From Chaenocephalus aceratus (Eukaryota > Chordata > Actinopteri > Perciformes > Channichthyidae): a stretch of 64,000 bases of DNA. The notes beneath the pieces were generated by a model, which made no database searches, was not told the origin of the DNA, and worked only from the letters and a program-made list of their open reading frames with translations. Made by a program: the position numbers and the translations under genes. The stretch's first letter is position 1; each line of letters starts with the position of its first letter. The stretch spans positions 47,580 to 111,579 of the forward strand of contig JAMFTG010000531.1 in NCBI GenBank assembly GCA_023974075.1, given 5' to 3'. Positions 19,581-30,200 of this stretch are shown piece after piece.

Positions 19581-19744
19581 TCACAGTTTTCTTCAGCATC
19601 AATTTGTGCATTTGATACAGATAATGGAGCAGATACTTTATGGCCCTTAAGGTCAAATAATGACACACCTTCAAAAAGAGCCCCCACCACATATCAAATC
19701 CCAATTTAACCCTTGGACACGACCCGTATATTTTCAACATTTTG

Positions 19745-19841
19745 CTTATTATTTTATTTAATTTGCTTTAACATAATTGTTTATGGTGGGGCTAAGCCAT
19801 TTCTTGGTATGGCTGTAGCCTACCCCAGCGCCACCACTGTA
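19745..19841. repeat. hAT-terminal fragment, related to 61427-61530
   Basis: TGGTGGGGCTAAGCCATTTC, TTGGTATGGCTGTAGCCTAC and CCCAGCGCCACCACTG are the reverse complement of text at 61427-61530. The CCACCACTG end is typical of hAT termini. Confidence 0.6.
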
Positions 19842-19905
19842 TTTGTTAGACATAAAACATATTGTAGAAATCAGATTACAGGTGCAGCTCACAAAATAAC
19901 TAGAA

Positions 19906-20487
19906 TGTCCATCCATCTTCTCCCGCTTATCCGTGGTCGGATCGCGGGGGTAGCAGTTCCAGCAGAGAGCCCCAAACTTTCCTTTCCCTGGCGACATCAA
20001 CCAGCTCTGACTGGGGGGTCCCAAGGCGCACCCAGGCCAGCGAAGAGATATAATCCCTCCACCTGGTCCTAGGTCTACCCCTTGGTCTCTTCCCAGCTGG
20101 ACGTGCCTGGAACACCTCTCTAGGGAGGCGCCCAGGTGGCATCCTAACTAGGTGCCCGAACCACCTCAATTGGCTCCTTTCGACGCGAAGGAGGAGCGGT
20201 TCAACTCCGAGTCCCTCCCTGATGACCGAACTTCTCACCTTATCCCTAAGGGAGACACCAGCCACCCTGCGGAGAAAACCCATCTCGGCCGCTTGTATCC
20301 GCAATCTTGTTCTTTCGGTCATGACCCATCCTTCATGACCATAGGTGAGGGTAGGAACGAAAATGGCCCGGTAGACAGAGAGCTTTGCCTTCTGGCTCAG
20401 CTCCCTTTTCGTCACAACGGTGCGGTAAAGCGACTGCAGTACGAAGACGAAGTGGGCTATATATAGTCCTGTCTGGTGTCTGGCCAA
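19906..20487 (-). mobile_element. LINE 3'-end fragment (reverse transcriptase C-terminus)
   Basis: The minus strand encodes the end of a non-LTR reverse transcriptase (TYGHEGWVMTERTR, RWFGHLVRMPPGRL, RPRGRPRTRWRDYI), closing with a short GATG-type tail at the CCATCC side. It is nearly the same as the copy at 32883-33586 but 5'-truncated earlier. RTE/Rex-type affiliation is likely from the tail and sequence. Confidence 0.8.
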
Positions 20488-20599
20488 AGTGTTCCCGGAT
20501 CAGACCTCACGACATACCGCAGCTACTGTGTTCTACTGATTCGACACAAGCTACCTAAAGAGGCAGTGGTGGAATTCCAGGTAAGTGCTTCTGACCAGA

Positions 20600-20930
20600 G
20601 GTGGGAAGTAACTAAGTACATGTATTGAAATAACGTTAGGACTGTCACGATAATTAATTTTGTTGGACGATATATTTTCTGGAAAATTATTGCGATAAAC
20701 GATAATATTGTCGGCACCGTTGTAAGACCATTTTAGACCACTGACATAATGATAATATATAATAATAATAATTCAATTACATCCTTTCAAACAGAACTTT
20801 TTATTGAACATCCAACATTGCAAATTAAATGTGAAATAATATTCAAATATAATAAATAAAACAAATAATTTTTTTATTAAAATCACACACAACCAAAACA
20901 ATCAATTAAATCGAGTCAGGCTGAAAAACA
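20600..20930. repeat. Probable hAT-like dispersed repeats
   Basis: CCAGAGGTGGGAAGTAACTA and GGACTGTCACGATAATTAATT are starts of common fish DNA-transposon repeats. The second is followed by AT-rich sequence with no ORF. Boundaries are uncertain. Confidence 0.35.
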
Positions 20931-20945
20931 GAGCCCTCTCTCATA

Positions 20946-21145
20946 TCAATCAATCAATCAATGTTTATTTATATAGCCCAATATCACAAATGTTACATTT
21001 GTCTCAGTGGACTTCACAGTTTGTACAGAATATCAGTATGACAATACGACACCCTCTGTCCTTAGACCCTCACATCGTACAAGGAAAAACTTCCGGAGAA
21101 AACCCACAGTTTAAAGGGAAAAGTGGGAGAAACCTCAGGGAGATA
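20946..21145 (-). repeat. Dispersed fish repeat ending in a (TCAA)n / (TTGA)n tail
   Basis: TCAATCAATCAATGTTTATT, TATAGCCCAATATCACAAATG and GTGTCGTATTG-type text (reversed) match 42085-42383 in opposite orientation. This is a very common fish SINE- or LINE-tail-like repeat. Confidence 0.75.
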
Positions 21146-21227
21146 GGGTTCTCTAAATTGGGCCTCCATTTAACCCTTAAGAGTCCCTTAAAAAAAAAAG
21201 TATTTGTTCCTAAAGCCATAAAATTGT

Positions 21228-21592
21228 CACGGGTGAGTGAAGGAAGCAGGACCCAAATGCAGATAACTCTTGAAAAACCCTTTATTCCAAGGACACAGAC
21301 AAACACAGAACAGAACACTCTCCGGTGAACTCCGTCACCAACAAACAATGACCCAACACTGAACACAGACAGAGACAAGACTAAATACAAGAAGGGGTAA
21401 TCATGACAACGAGAAACAGCCGGGCAGGGGAGGAGAAACACAAGGACAACAGGTGAACACAATCGGGTAATCAGGGAGGGAAACAGACAGAAAGCAGACA
21501 GGCAGGAAACGGGGGTGAACACTTAACACAATGAGACAGGAAACCCAAAGACAAGAAAAACACCAACACAGACAAAACTACAAGTGTGACAT
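21228..21592. mobile_element. Non-coding repeat nested in the piggyBac element
   Basis: Starting TGTCACGGGTGAGTGAAGGA and ending ACAAGTGTGACATAA, this block matches a non-autonomous repeat type common in fish. It carries only fortuitous ORFs and lies outside the transposase gene. Confidence 0.5.
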
Positions 21593-21769
21593 AACATGTG
21601 CATTGTGACAAAAATGCCACCTTCACAAAAACTGCTATAAAAATATGATATATTCATATTTTTTCCCACTTTCAAAGAGTCAATCTTTTAAAACTACTCC
21701 AGCCTGACTAAAATGAATAATACTAGATCATTTTGAATCAGAAAAACATTTATTTTACAAAGATGAACA

Positions 21770-23691
21770 TTGAATGAACACTGTGTGTCTGGCTGTGAGA
21801 GTCCAGCTCAGGTGGAGCAGGGGCTGCAAATGGACAGACTGTGGTCCTTGCATATTAATTTCCCACATTTGCAGCAGGTGCTGCAAACTCTTCTGTCCAT
21901 GCAGAAGTGGCACTGCCTCCTGCTCTTCCGTTCACTGATGAGAGGGGCCTGCAGCAGCACCCTGCAGATCTGACACCATTGTTGCAGCGGCTGATGAGCG
22001 GGGAAGGCGCCCTCTCTTCTTGATGTGTGGGGTCACCAGCATTTCTCCCACCTCTTCAATGAAGAGCCTCCTCCTGTATGGTTTCTGCTGCTGCCAGGAT
22101 GGCTCCATTGATGTCCACAGGACGTAGGCGTTGTAATGGGAAATGTCAACCAGGTTGTGGAAGAGGGCATTGGCCAGCGATTTGTTCTCCTCCTGCAGGA
22201 GTAGGTGGTAACAACCTAACAAAAACATAAAACAAGACAATTTGAATAAATTATTCCAAGCATTTTCTCTCATGATGCAAATATTAATTATTTTATAGGA
22301 AAATGCTCATTTTAAAAAAAACCTACATATATTTCAGACAAGAATATAAGAGTAAGAATACATGTGTGCCTACCTTATCAAGGTTGTAGACACCTCCTTT
22401 GCATCGGTTGTAGTCTTTGATTATGACTGGCTTTCTCTTCATTTCGTCGCTTACGTCTGGACGTGTGTTTCGTGCTTAGAAGCAGCACATTCCTGCCCCG
22501 TAGAGGGATGTAAGAGACCAGTGTGTGGGTCTTCGTAAAGGCAAAGGTGGAGGAGAGGATCGCTCTCGCTCTTGCCTGGAGCAAAATAGGGGGAAGCTCA
22601 GGCTTGTTTCGGCGAATTGTGCCAACCAGGGCCAGTTTTCTCCTGAGCAGCTCCTCAGCCAGTGCGAAGGACGTGAACAAATTGTCACAGGTAATGATGT
22701 GTCCCTAGAGCCCCTCTGTCATCTCCAGGACCACCCTCATCCCCTGGTTGACTTCAGAAGGATTGCCAGCTGCTTTGCCTGTATACACCTGCAGTCTCCA
22801 GGCGTATGATGATTTTACATCACAGTTTGCCCAAATCTTTATACCTTATTTGGCCGGCTTTTTTGGCATGTACTGCTTGAAGCTGCACCTGCCTCTGAAT
22901 GGGATGAGCTGTTCATCCACGCAGACGTCGCTGAATGGGCTGAACTGCATCGGCAGGCGGTGCGTCCACATATCCCAGACTTTGCGGAAGGCAGCCAGCT
23001 TGTCATCACGGCGCCGCGGTCGGGATAGCTTGTCGTCGAACCGCAGTGTTTGGCTGATCTGGTGAAACCTCCTGTGGGACATCGTGGCTCGGAAAATGCT
23101 CCGTCCCGATTTCTCACTCCAGAGGCTGAGGGTCGATTCATTTTTTGATCTGTAAACACCGGCCAAAATGAGCAGCCCCACGTAAGCCTGAAGTTCCTCT
23201 GTGTCCATATCTCGCCACTCTGCAATTGACCGTCTCCCATGCAGGTTTTTCATGGACACAATATGCTGCAGGATGTCATCTGTCATCAGCAGTGTAAAGC
23301 TGGATGCCGGGTCACTGATTCGGGTGACAGCATAGTGTGTTGGTCCCGGGGTCAAACGTCTGGCTGCTGGGACGTAGCGGAGCGTCTCAGTGTTTGTGGG
23401 AGACCAAAACACTTTACCATTTTTTGAAGTCCATCCTGCAGCTGTTTCTTCCAACTCCCCTCCGGTCTCAGTTTCAGATGAGTCTGAGTTGGACTCTAGC
23501 TGGTCTGTTCCCACCTCTGAGGCGTCCTCCGTGGACTCTGAGGCGTCTTCTGTGTCAGCCTCACAGTCCACGGAGGATGATGAGGAGCCAGAGCTTCCTG
23601 TGTGCTGTAATACCTTGCCATCTCCAAAAAGACTACTCCTGCACTGATAGTAATACTTATAACCATGGCTGCAGTGCACCTGCATAAACAA
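21770..23691 (-). pseudogene. piggyBac transposase (PGBD4-like), broken
   Basis: From 23691 downward the protein begins with a long acidic Ser/Glu-rich region, then the DDE domain (HGRRSIAEWRDMDTEELQAY, LSLWSEKSGRSIFRATMSHR, VCDVDEQLIPF-type segment with the first catalytic Asp). A TAA at about 22843 interrupts just after QYMPKKPAK; downstream text (CDNLFTSFALAEELL and KPVIIKDYN) continues the transposase but with another stop (TAG near 22707) and frameshifts. An intron-like gap (about 22218-22375) is bounded by GTAGGC and TTGTTAG. The Cys-rich C-terminus lies near 21790-21920. The element cannot make active transposase. Confidence 0.85.
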
Positions 23692-24584
23692 CCTGAGCGA
23701 GAACCAAAACTTTGTTTTGCGAAAACCAAAACAAAGTTTTGGTTCTCACAACTCATTGTTTTTATTATTGAATTAGATTATTACGCAGTGTGGCCTTCTA
23801 AGAGAAAAGTCTTTTGAAGTTGGGCACAAACACGCGCACACACACACACCATTATCCAACATCAAAAGTGACACACACATATCATTTCAGTAGCATGTGA
23901 CCCTTGCAGAAAACAGTAAAAAGTGTGACATTTTGCTGCAGGCTACAAAGGGTTAAAATTATCGCCATCTTGTAGACAAATATAAAACATTGAAATTGAA
24001 AGCTAGAAGTTCAAAATTAAATCTTAACATCAAGGAAATCAAGAGTTTATGATAAGATAAATGTGGCGTCAAAAAAAGCGTTTTCAATGGGGCATTTTTT
24101 GCCGCTAGGAACTAATGTGTCGGTTTTTGTGTAGCTTAGCCATTTTAGGCTAATTTAAAAAACTGAGACGACAATTCAATATACAACTAAAAAATAAAAT
24201 CCTCAATATTCATTCAACACAGCCTGAACATGAAAACCCGAATGGCTGAAAAATGGCCCCAGGGACTCTTAAGGGTTAATTATTTCAGGCATGAAGAGGA
24301 GTAAACACGTGGGCGTTCATTTTAGGTTATGGCCTGGAAAAGGGGCGGTTAGGATTTGCCTTCAATTGAGGGCGAGGGAGTATCAGGCAGCGAACCGAGG
24401 GGCCATCGGAGAGCGCCAACCTACCCCAGAAATGAGAACATGGGGCACTGGCTGCGTTAGGGAATAAGAGTCTTGGATCCTACTGGGACCGGCTGTAAGA
24501 TCGAGTGCTCGGGCCATCCTTGTTCACCACCTCTTCAGTAGTAAACCAGGAGTCAGTAATTTTGTAACGGTTTTATTGTGAAAA

Positions 24585-24898
24585 TTATGGAAGCAAACAA
24601 GAGACAGAAGTATTTGAATTTTATTAGACACCGAATTTATAGCATTGAAAATAATTACTTTGAAAATCATGTATCTGAATGTTTTTGCTCCGAATTTACC
24701 TATGTGAAATAAAAATGTAAAAATGCGAAAAAAATTCGAATGTTCAAATTCAGATCCCAAAAATTCAAGTGAAAAAAATTCGACGTAAAAAAATTCGCTG
24801 TATAAAATTCGATGTCCAAAATTGCGATGCAGCATCATCCGGGCTACTTAGACAGGATAAGCAATCGAGCCCTAATGCAATCAAACCGACTTCTAGCC
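24585..24898. repeat. Dispersed repeat, inverted relative to 37013-37305
   Basis: AAATTCGGAGCAAAA-type, CACTTGAATTTTTGGGATCTG and GGCTAGAAGTCGGTTTGATTGC read on the reverse strand match 37013-37305. AT-rich with many AATTCG words; non-coding, MITE-like. Confidence 0.75.
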
Positions 24899-25043
24899 GC
24901 AACCGGAAGCTAGTGTTGCGCTGAATGTGGTGCATTTTGGGAATCCGTCAGTATTAGAGGATTCTTAGCTTTGGGTGAGTTGTTGCTCTGTTCACTCAGT
25001 TGTAGATATAATAATAATTGTGATCTACGTGTACTATTTTGTG

Positions 25044-25644
25044 TATAATCTGTGCATTTATTGGTTAGCTAAATGTCTTTAGATTCTGTAGTGTATCACT
25101 TTTTAAAAGAATTGTACATAAACTGAGAGTGAGCCGTTTTCCAGCTAACTAGTTAGCCGCTAACTAGTTAGCCACTAACGTTGTGGAGGAGTGCACGTGG
25201 CATTTACGTTACTGACTTGAAACTTTCCTTTGTAGAGCAACATCTCACTGAACTGTGGCTAAACTATGGGATCTGTCTGTTTATTCCATGGTTTGCAGGT
25301 ATGTTTATTTTGAACTGTTAAATGTTTTATTGAATACTGTTCATCTAAGTAATTTGATTAATCTTTATTGTCACAATTACAAACTAAATAGTTTTATGTT
25401 TGTAATAAATGTTATTGAGTTTCTTTATATTTAGAATCCTTTTTCTCTAAACAAATGATACCACTATACGATCACTGTAAAAGTATTAGAGGATTCTTAG
25501 CTTTGGAGCAACATCTCACTGAACTGTGGCTAAACTGTGGATCTGTGTGTTTATTCCATGGTTTGCAGAATAAACTAATTGATATCTCAAACTGACTCCG
25601 GTGCAGTACAAAAAGCAACAGCAAAGCAGGACCCAAGTGTCACA
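25044..25644 (+). mobile_element. 5' LTR of Ty3/gypsy element
   Basis: 601 bases matching 32222-32822 with only a few differences, ending GTGTCACA and followed by a primer-binding site. It contains two versions of one 60-base segment (AGCAACATCTCACTGAACTG to CATGGTTTGCAG): at 25235 it is bounded by TTTGTAG and GTATGT, as an exon would be; at 25507 it is joined directly to GTATTAGAGGATTCTTAGCTTTGG upstream and AATAAACTAATTG downstream. No TSD is evident. Confidence 0.88.
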
Positions 25645-25662
25645 TTGGTGCCGTGACCCGTC
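25645..25662 (+). other. Primer-binding site of the Ty3/gypsy element
   Basis: TTGGTGCCGTGACCCGTC follows the LTR directly; the TGG start and position are as expected for a tRNA-primed LTR element. The tRNA was not identified. Confidence 0.7.
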
Positions 25663-25870
25663 GACTCTCCGGCTGGATGGTGATTTCTTCAGCCCGGCCC
25701 GGGGACTGTTTCTGCTGTTGCTGCTCCTCCGTGTTGTCAGGTGGACACAGTACTTTGGCTCTATATGTATAGCACATGTGGCGTTTGTTTTAGTTTTTTT
25801 TTTTTATCTGCTACTGATCTGTGCTTGACATTTGTATTTTGAATATCTTTGTCGGTTTTTTTTTTTCGTG

Positions 25871-27217
25871 ATGACTTTTAATCTGGGGGGAACTAGTTTT
25901 GGCAGGGGGAGGGGAATGTTTGGTTCTCCTATGTTTGAGACCCCTGTTTGTGGGCGTGGTATTGTAATGGGGGATAGTCAGGGTACGCCAGGGTTCACTT
26001 TGGCCAGTAGGGATGTAGCCCCTTCTCTTAGCCCCTCTGTAGGCATTTTACATCAGCCTCGTTATGCAAGTACTGCTATTCCTAGCCCTGATGCCCTTGC
26101 TACTGAGATTGCTAATCAGATGGGAGATGTACTTCAGCAGGTTAGTCAGAAAGTAGTACAGAACATTATGACTCAACTAAGCCCATCTCTTAGTGCCCCT
26201 CTGACCAATACTGCCACCTCACCAGTAAATGTTGACATGTCGACTTCAAACGTGCTTGGTGCCTCTCACATGCAGATTGTATCCCACAGAAAGCTAAAAG
26301 ATCCCCCATGCTTTAAAGGAGACAGCTCTGATTTCACTTCAGTCAGAGAGTGGGAGGAACTCATGAGGGATTTCATTAGGAAAAACAACCTGAGACCTGA
26401 GGAACAGGCTGAGGAGATCCTTACCCATCTAAGAGGCAAAGCAAAATACGTGGTCAGGTTTGGTACCAGAAACAGTGACATAGACATCACACGTGAACCT
26501 GAAGCTATCTATGGTCTCCTGAGAAAGCACTTTGACTCTGCACCATGCTCACAGCTCTCTTTAGCAGACTTTTACACCACACTGCCTGGGAAAGGTGAGG
26601 ATGCATTTGACTACTGGCTCAGGCTGCACCGTGCGGTGGATCTTGCCATTGAGCGTCTCAGGGAGCAGGGCAAGACGCTCGATAGTCCTGGCACAGAAGT
26701 AACTCGAATGTTCATAAGGAACTGTCCCTCCCTTGAGCTTTCTATGACATTTCGGTCCAAGACGATGGACAAATGGACTGCTCATGAGGTTCAGGACATC
26801 TTAGATGAGTATCATTCAGTGAAGACATCCAGGATGAGTAAGGTAACTGAAGAGAAGGTAAGGGTGAACACACAGCATACTACCCCTATGCCACACATGC
26901 CACCTACCGGGGAACAGGGTGCACCACAAGCACACGCCACAGACTCTGCTACCCTGGAACGCCTTATTGGCATGCTGGAGAAGGTGCTTCTGCAGAGGCC
27001 TGTTCAGTCGAGTCCAGCCAGACAGTCTGGCCCCAGACGTCCCAGGATTGAAGGGCTGCATGAGACGCCTTGCTCTGTTTGTCATGACGTTGCACACTCT
27101 ACTTTCAACCACTGTCGTGACCATAGACTCTGTTTTCAGTGCCACTCACCAAACCATTCTAGGCTTACTTGTCCTGGTCGTATGTCGCCTGCGGCTCCCC
27201 CACAGTCGGAAAACTAA
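25871..27217 (+). CDS. Gag polyprotein of Ty3/gypsy element, 448 residues
   Basis: ATG 25871 is the first Met in a frame open to TAA 27215-27217. The N-terminal part is Gly, Ser and Pro rich; the central part (EWEELMRDFIRKNNLRPEEQ, LLRKHFDSAP) resembles a retrotransposon capsid; the C-terminus has a Cys/His-rich segment and a CX2CX4HX4C zinc knuckle (CFQCHSPNHSRLTC). It would package element RNA in the cytoplasm. Its stop overlaps the first pol ATG as TAATG. It appears intact. Confidence 0.9.
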   Translation: MTFNLGGTSFGRGRGMFGSPMFETPVCGRGIVMGDSQGTPGFTLASRDVAPSLSPSVGILHQPRYASTAIPSPDALATEIANQMGDVLQQVSQKVVQNIMTQLSPSLSAPLTNTATSPVNVDMSTSNVLGASHMQIVSHRKLKDPPCFKGDSSDFTSVREWEELMRDFIRKNNLRPEEQAEEILTHLRGKAKYVVRFGTRNSDIDITREPEAIYGLLRKHFDSAPCSQLSLADFYTTLPGKGEDAFDYWLRLHRAVDLAIERLREQGKTLDSPGTEVTRMFIRNCPSLELSMTFRSKTMDKWTAHEVQDILDEYHSVKTSRMSKVTEEKVRVNTQHTTPMPHMPPTGEQGAPQAHATDSATLERLIGMLEKVLLQRPVQSSPARQSGPRRPRIEGLHETPCSVCHDVAHSTFNHCRDHRLCFQCHSPNHSRLTCPGRMSPAAPPQSEN

Positions 27218-30200
27218 TGGGTCCGCACTTCAGGGAGGACAGTGTGGATCATGATAGTGACCCTCCCAGCTGTGACAGTGATGACTTGGAGTCTTTGTAT
27301 GAATCTCTTTGTTCCTTTGCACCGTCTGGAAAGACTGTCATTTTCCAAATGACGCAGAAACTTCAGAAATCCGACAGCTTGTTCTACACAAATGTTAGTG
27401 CTGCAAGTGGAGTTCCACTGAAAGCCATGATTGATAGTGGCTCTATGTCATGCTCTCTGAGCGAAGTTGCAGCTGCACGCCTCTTGCAACAATGCCCTGA
27501 TTTGAAGAGAAGTCCTGCTGATGACATTGTTGTTGTTGGTGCTGGTGGTCACCATATCTACCCGACAGCAGTCTATGATTTGGAGGTGACAATCTATGGG
27601 TCCAAGTTGCTCATCCCAACATTAGTCATCCCTGGACAAACAGACGACATGATTGTTGGTAGTAATGCTATCAAGATTCTCATACATCTGATGAAAAAGT
27701 CTGACGATTATTGGAGACTTCTGGCTACACCAGTTGACATTGCAGATGATGATTGTTGCCAATTTTTGTCCCTGCTTTCCAACTCTGAGAAATGGCGTGG
27801 GGGACCCCCGCCTGACAAGATCGGCACAGTGAAGTTGAGGCAGAGTGTTACTCTTGAACCACTGTGTGAACACCTTGTCTGGGGAAAATTGCCCGCATCA
27901 GCACCTTTGTCAGTGGGGAGCACAGTGGTTGTTGAACCGACTAACTCAAGATCAAGGCCCAGAAATGTGTTGGTTGGCCGTGTAGTCACACCTCTGTGGG
28001 GTGACAGGTGGGTTCCCCTCAAACTGATTAACCCAAGCAGTGAGCCGGTGACTCTGAGGAGAAACTGTAAGATTGCAGATGTCTTCCCATGTGTTGCAGT
28101 TGAAGAGCTGCCACCAGCTGAAAAGGTTTCAGTCAATAGCCATAGTGTCTCAAAGTGCTCTTCAACAACAAAGACCCCTGAACAAAGAAAGGACGCTCTA
28201 AACAAGCTGGGGCTACAAGATTTGGACTTGGAGAGTTGTGAGGTGTCTGAGCAGTGGAAAGATAGACTTTTTCAGCTTCTTGAGAAGTATGAGTCCATCT
28301 TTTCCAGAAACAAGATGGATTGTGGGGAGGCTACAGACTTTGTCCACAAAATACACCTTGTGGATGAGAGGCCGTTTCGCTTGCCCTACCGCCGGGTTCC
28401 ACCAAGCCAGTATGAGAAGCTGAGGACTGCACTGAATGAGATGGAGGAAAAGGGCATAATCAGGAAATCTCACAGTGAGTATGCATCCCCATTGGTCTTG
28501 GTGTGGAAGAAGGATGGCAGTCTGCGCATTTGTAATGATTTCAGATGGATCAATGCAAAGACTGTAAAAGACGCACACCCATTGCCTCATCAAGCTGATG
28601 CTCTTGCTGCACTGGGAGGAAATGTCTTCTTCTCTACCATGGACTTGACTTCTGGGTTCTACAACGTGCCACTTCATGAGGAGCACAAAAAGTACACAGC
28701 CTTTTCGTCACCCTTCGGCCTCCATGAGTACAATAGGATGCCTCAAGGCCTGTCCAACAGTCCCGCAACCTTCATGCGGATGATGATGTCAATATTTGGA
28801 GATGAAAACTTCAGCAGCTTACTCTGTTACCTTGACGACGTGATGGTTTTTGCCCCTAATGAACAGCTGGCTCTTGAACGTCTGGAAATGGTGTTCTCCC
28901 GTCTGAAAAATCACAACCTCAAGCTGGCCCCTAAGAAATGTCATCTCTTGAAGAGTTCAGTCAAGTTTCTGGGTCATATTGTTTGTCCAGATGGGGTGAG
29001 AACAGACCCTGACAAAGTGAAGACCATTGCTGATGTGGGGGAAGCAGAGTTGATGGAGAGCGATGGTGTCACGCCTTCCTGGAAGAAGATCAGGTCATTC
29101 TTGGGCATGGTCTTCTATTATCAGCATTTCATTGCCGATTGCTCTGCGAAGGCCAAACCTCTGTTCAGACTCATTTCTGGCCGACAAGTTCAATCACATG
29201 CGAAGAAAGGCAAGAAATTCAAGAAAAAGTCCTCGGCCCCAGCAGCTCTAACGTCTAATGACTGGACACCTGCGTGTCAGGAATCATTACAAACTCTGAA
29301 AAGTGAGCTCACTCATGGTGTTACGTTGGCTCACCCGAACTTCAATGAGCCTTTCATCCTCGCTGTTGATGCTTCTTTTGATGGTATTGGAGCCGTCTTG
29401 TCACAAGTGTCACCTGGTGAGACAGTTGCACAGCCTGTCACCTTTGCAAGTAAGACGCTGACTCGGTCTCAAATGAACTATCCAGCACACAGGCTGGAGT
29501 TTTTGGCGCTGAAGTGGGCTGTGTGCGACAAATTCAGCCATTGGTTGAAGTGGAGACATTTCACCGCTTGGACAGATAACAACCCCCTTTCGTACATTCT
29601 GACAAAACCACGTTTGGATGCCTGTGAACAAAGGTGGGTGGCCAAGCTTGCAGCATACAACTTCGATCTTAAGTACGTTCCGGGTGTTAAAAACATTGTT
29701 GCAGATGCCTTGAGCCGTGAGCCTTTTGTCCAGTCATGTGTTGGTTACCGCTTGTTGAAAGAGCCATATGTTGCACTACTGGATGAAGTCAATGGAGTTG
29801 TCAAGGGCACAGTGCAGGATGTTTTTCGGCTGACAAACAACTGCCAGGTTGTCCAAGACACTCGGTCAACGTCATCTGACCTTGGTGCTGGGCCTGTTCA
29901 CCAGTCTGTGGGAAGTTCCATCAGCTCAGAAGAAGTGTCAGCTGCATTGAGGGCTCATGGTGATCGTGGCCTACCCAGTGCTAACTTATCACTGCCACAG
30001 TTGCCTGAGGAAGACTCTTCCACTCCTATTCCTCAGAGCCAGCTTTTGAATCTCCAGGAGCAAGACAAGACCATAAGCAGGGTCCTGTTCTATATGCATC
30101 AAAAGAGGAAACCTACCAGACGCGAGGCAACATCTGAACCAGGCGGCGTCAGAAAACTCCTCAGACACTGGAGAAAGCTTAAAGTCCACAATGGAATTTT

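Larger units (their letters stand above)
21174..24275 (-). mobile_element. piggyBac-type transposon, decayed
   Basis: CCCTTAAGAGTCCCT at 21174 and AGGGACTCTTAAGGG ending at 24275 are perfect 15-bp inverted repeats, each bordered by TTAA (21170-21173 and 24276-24279), the target site of piggyBac elements. The interior carries a piggyBac transposase on the minus strand and a nested repeat at about 21228-21592. It is 3102 bp long. Confidence 0.93.

Noticed and set aside
21174..24275. A Teratorn-like fusion of piggyBac and herpesvirus-like genome
   Set aside because: A piggyBac element lies 10 kb from the virus-like cassette, but it has complete TIRs and TTAA borders enclosing only a transposase, and no cassette gene lies inside it. 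No fusion is supported.
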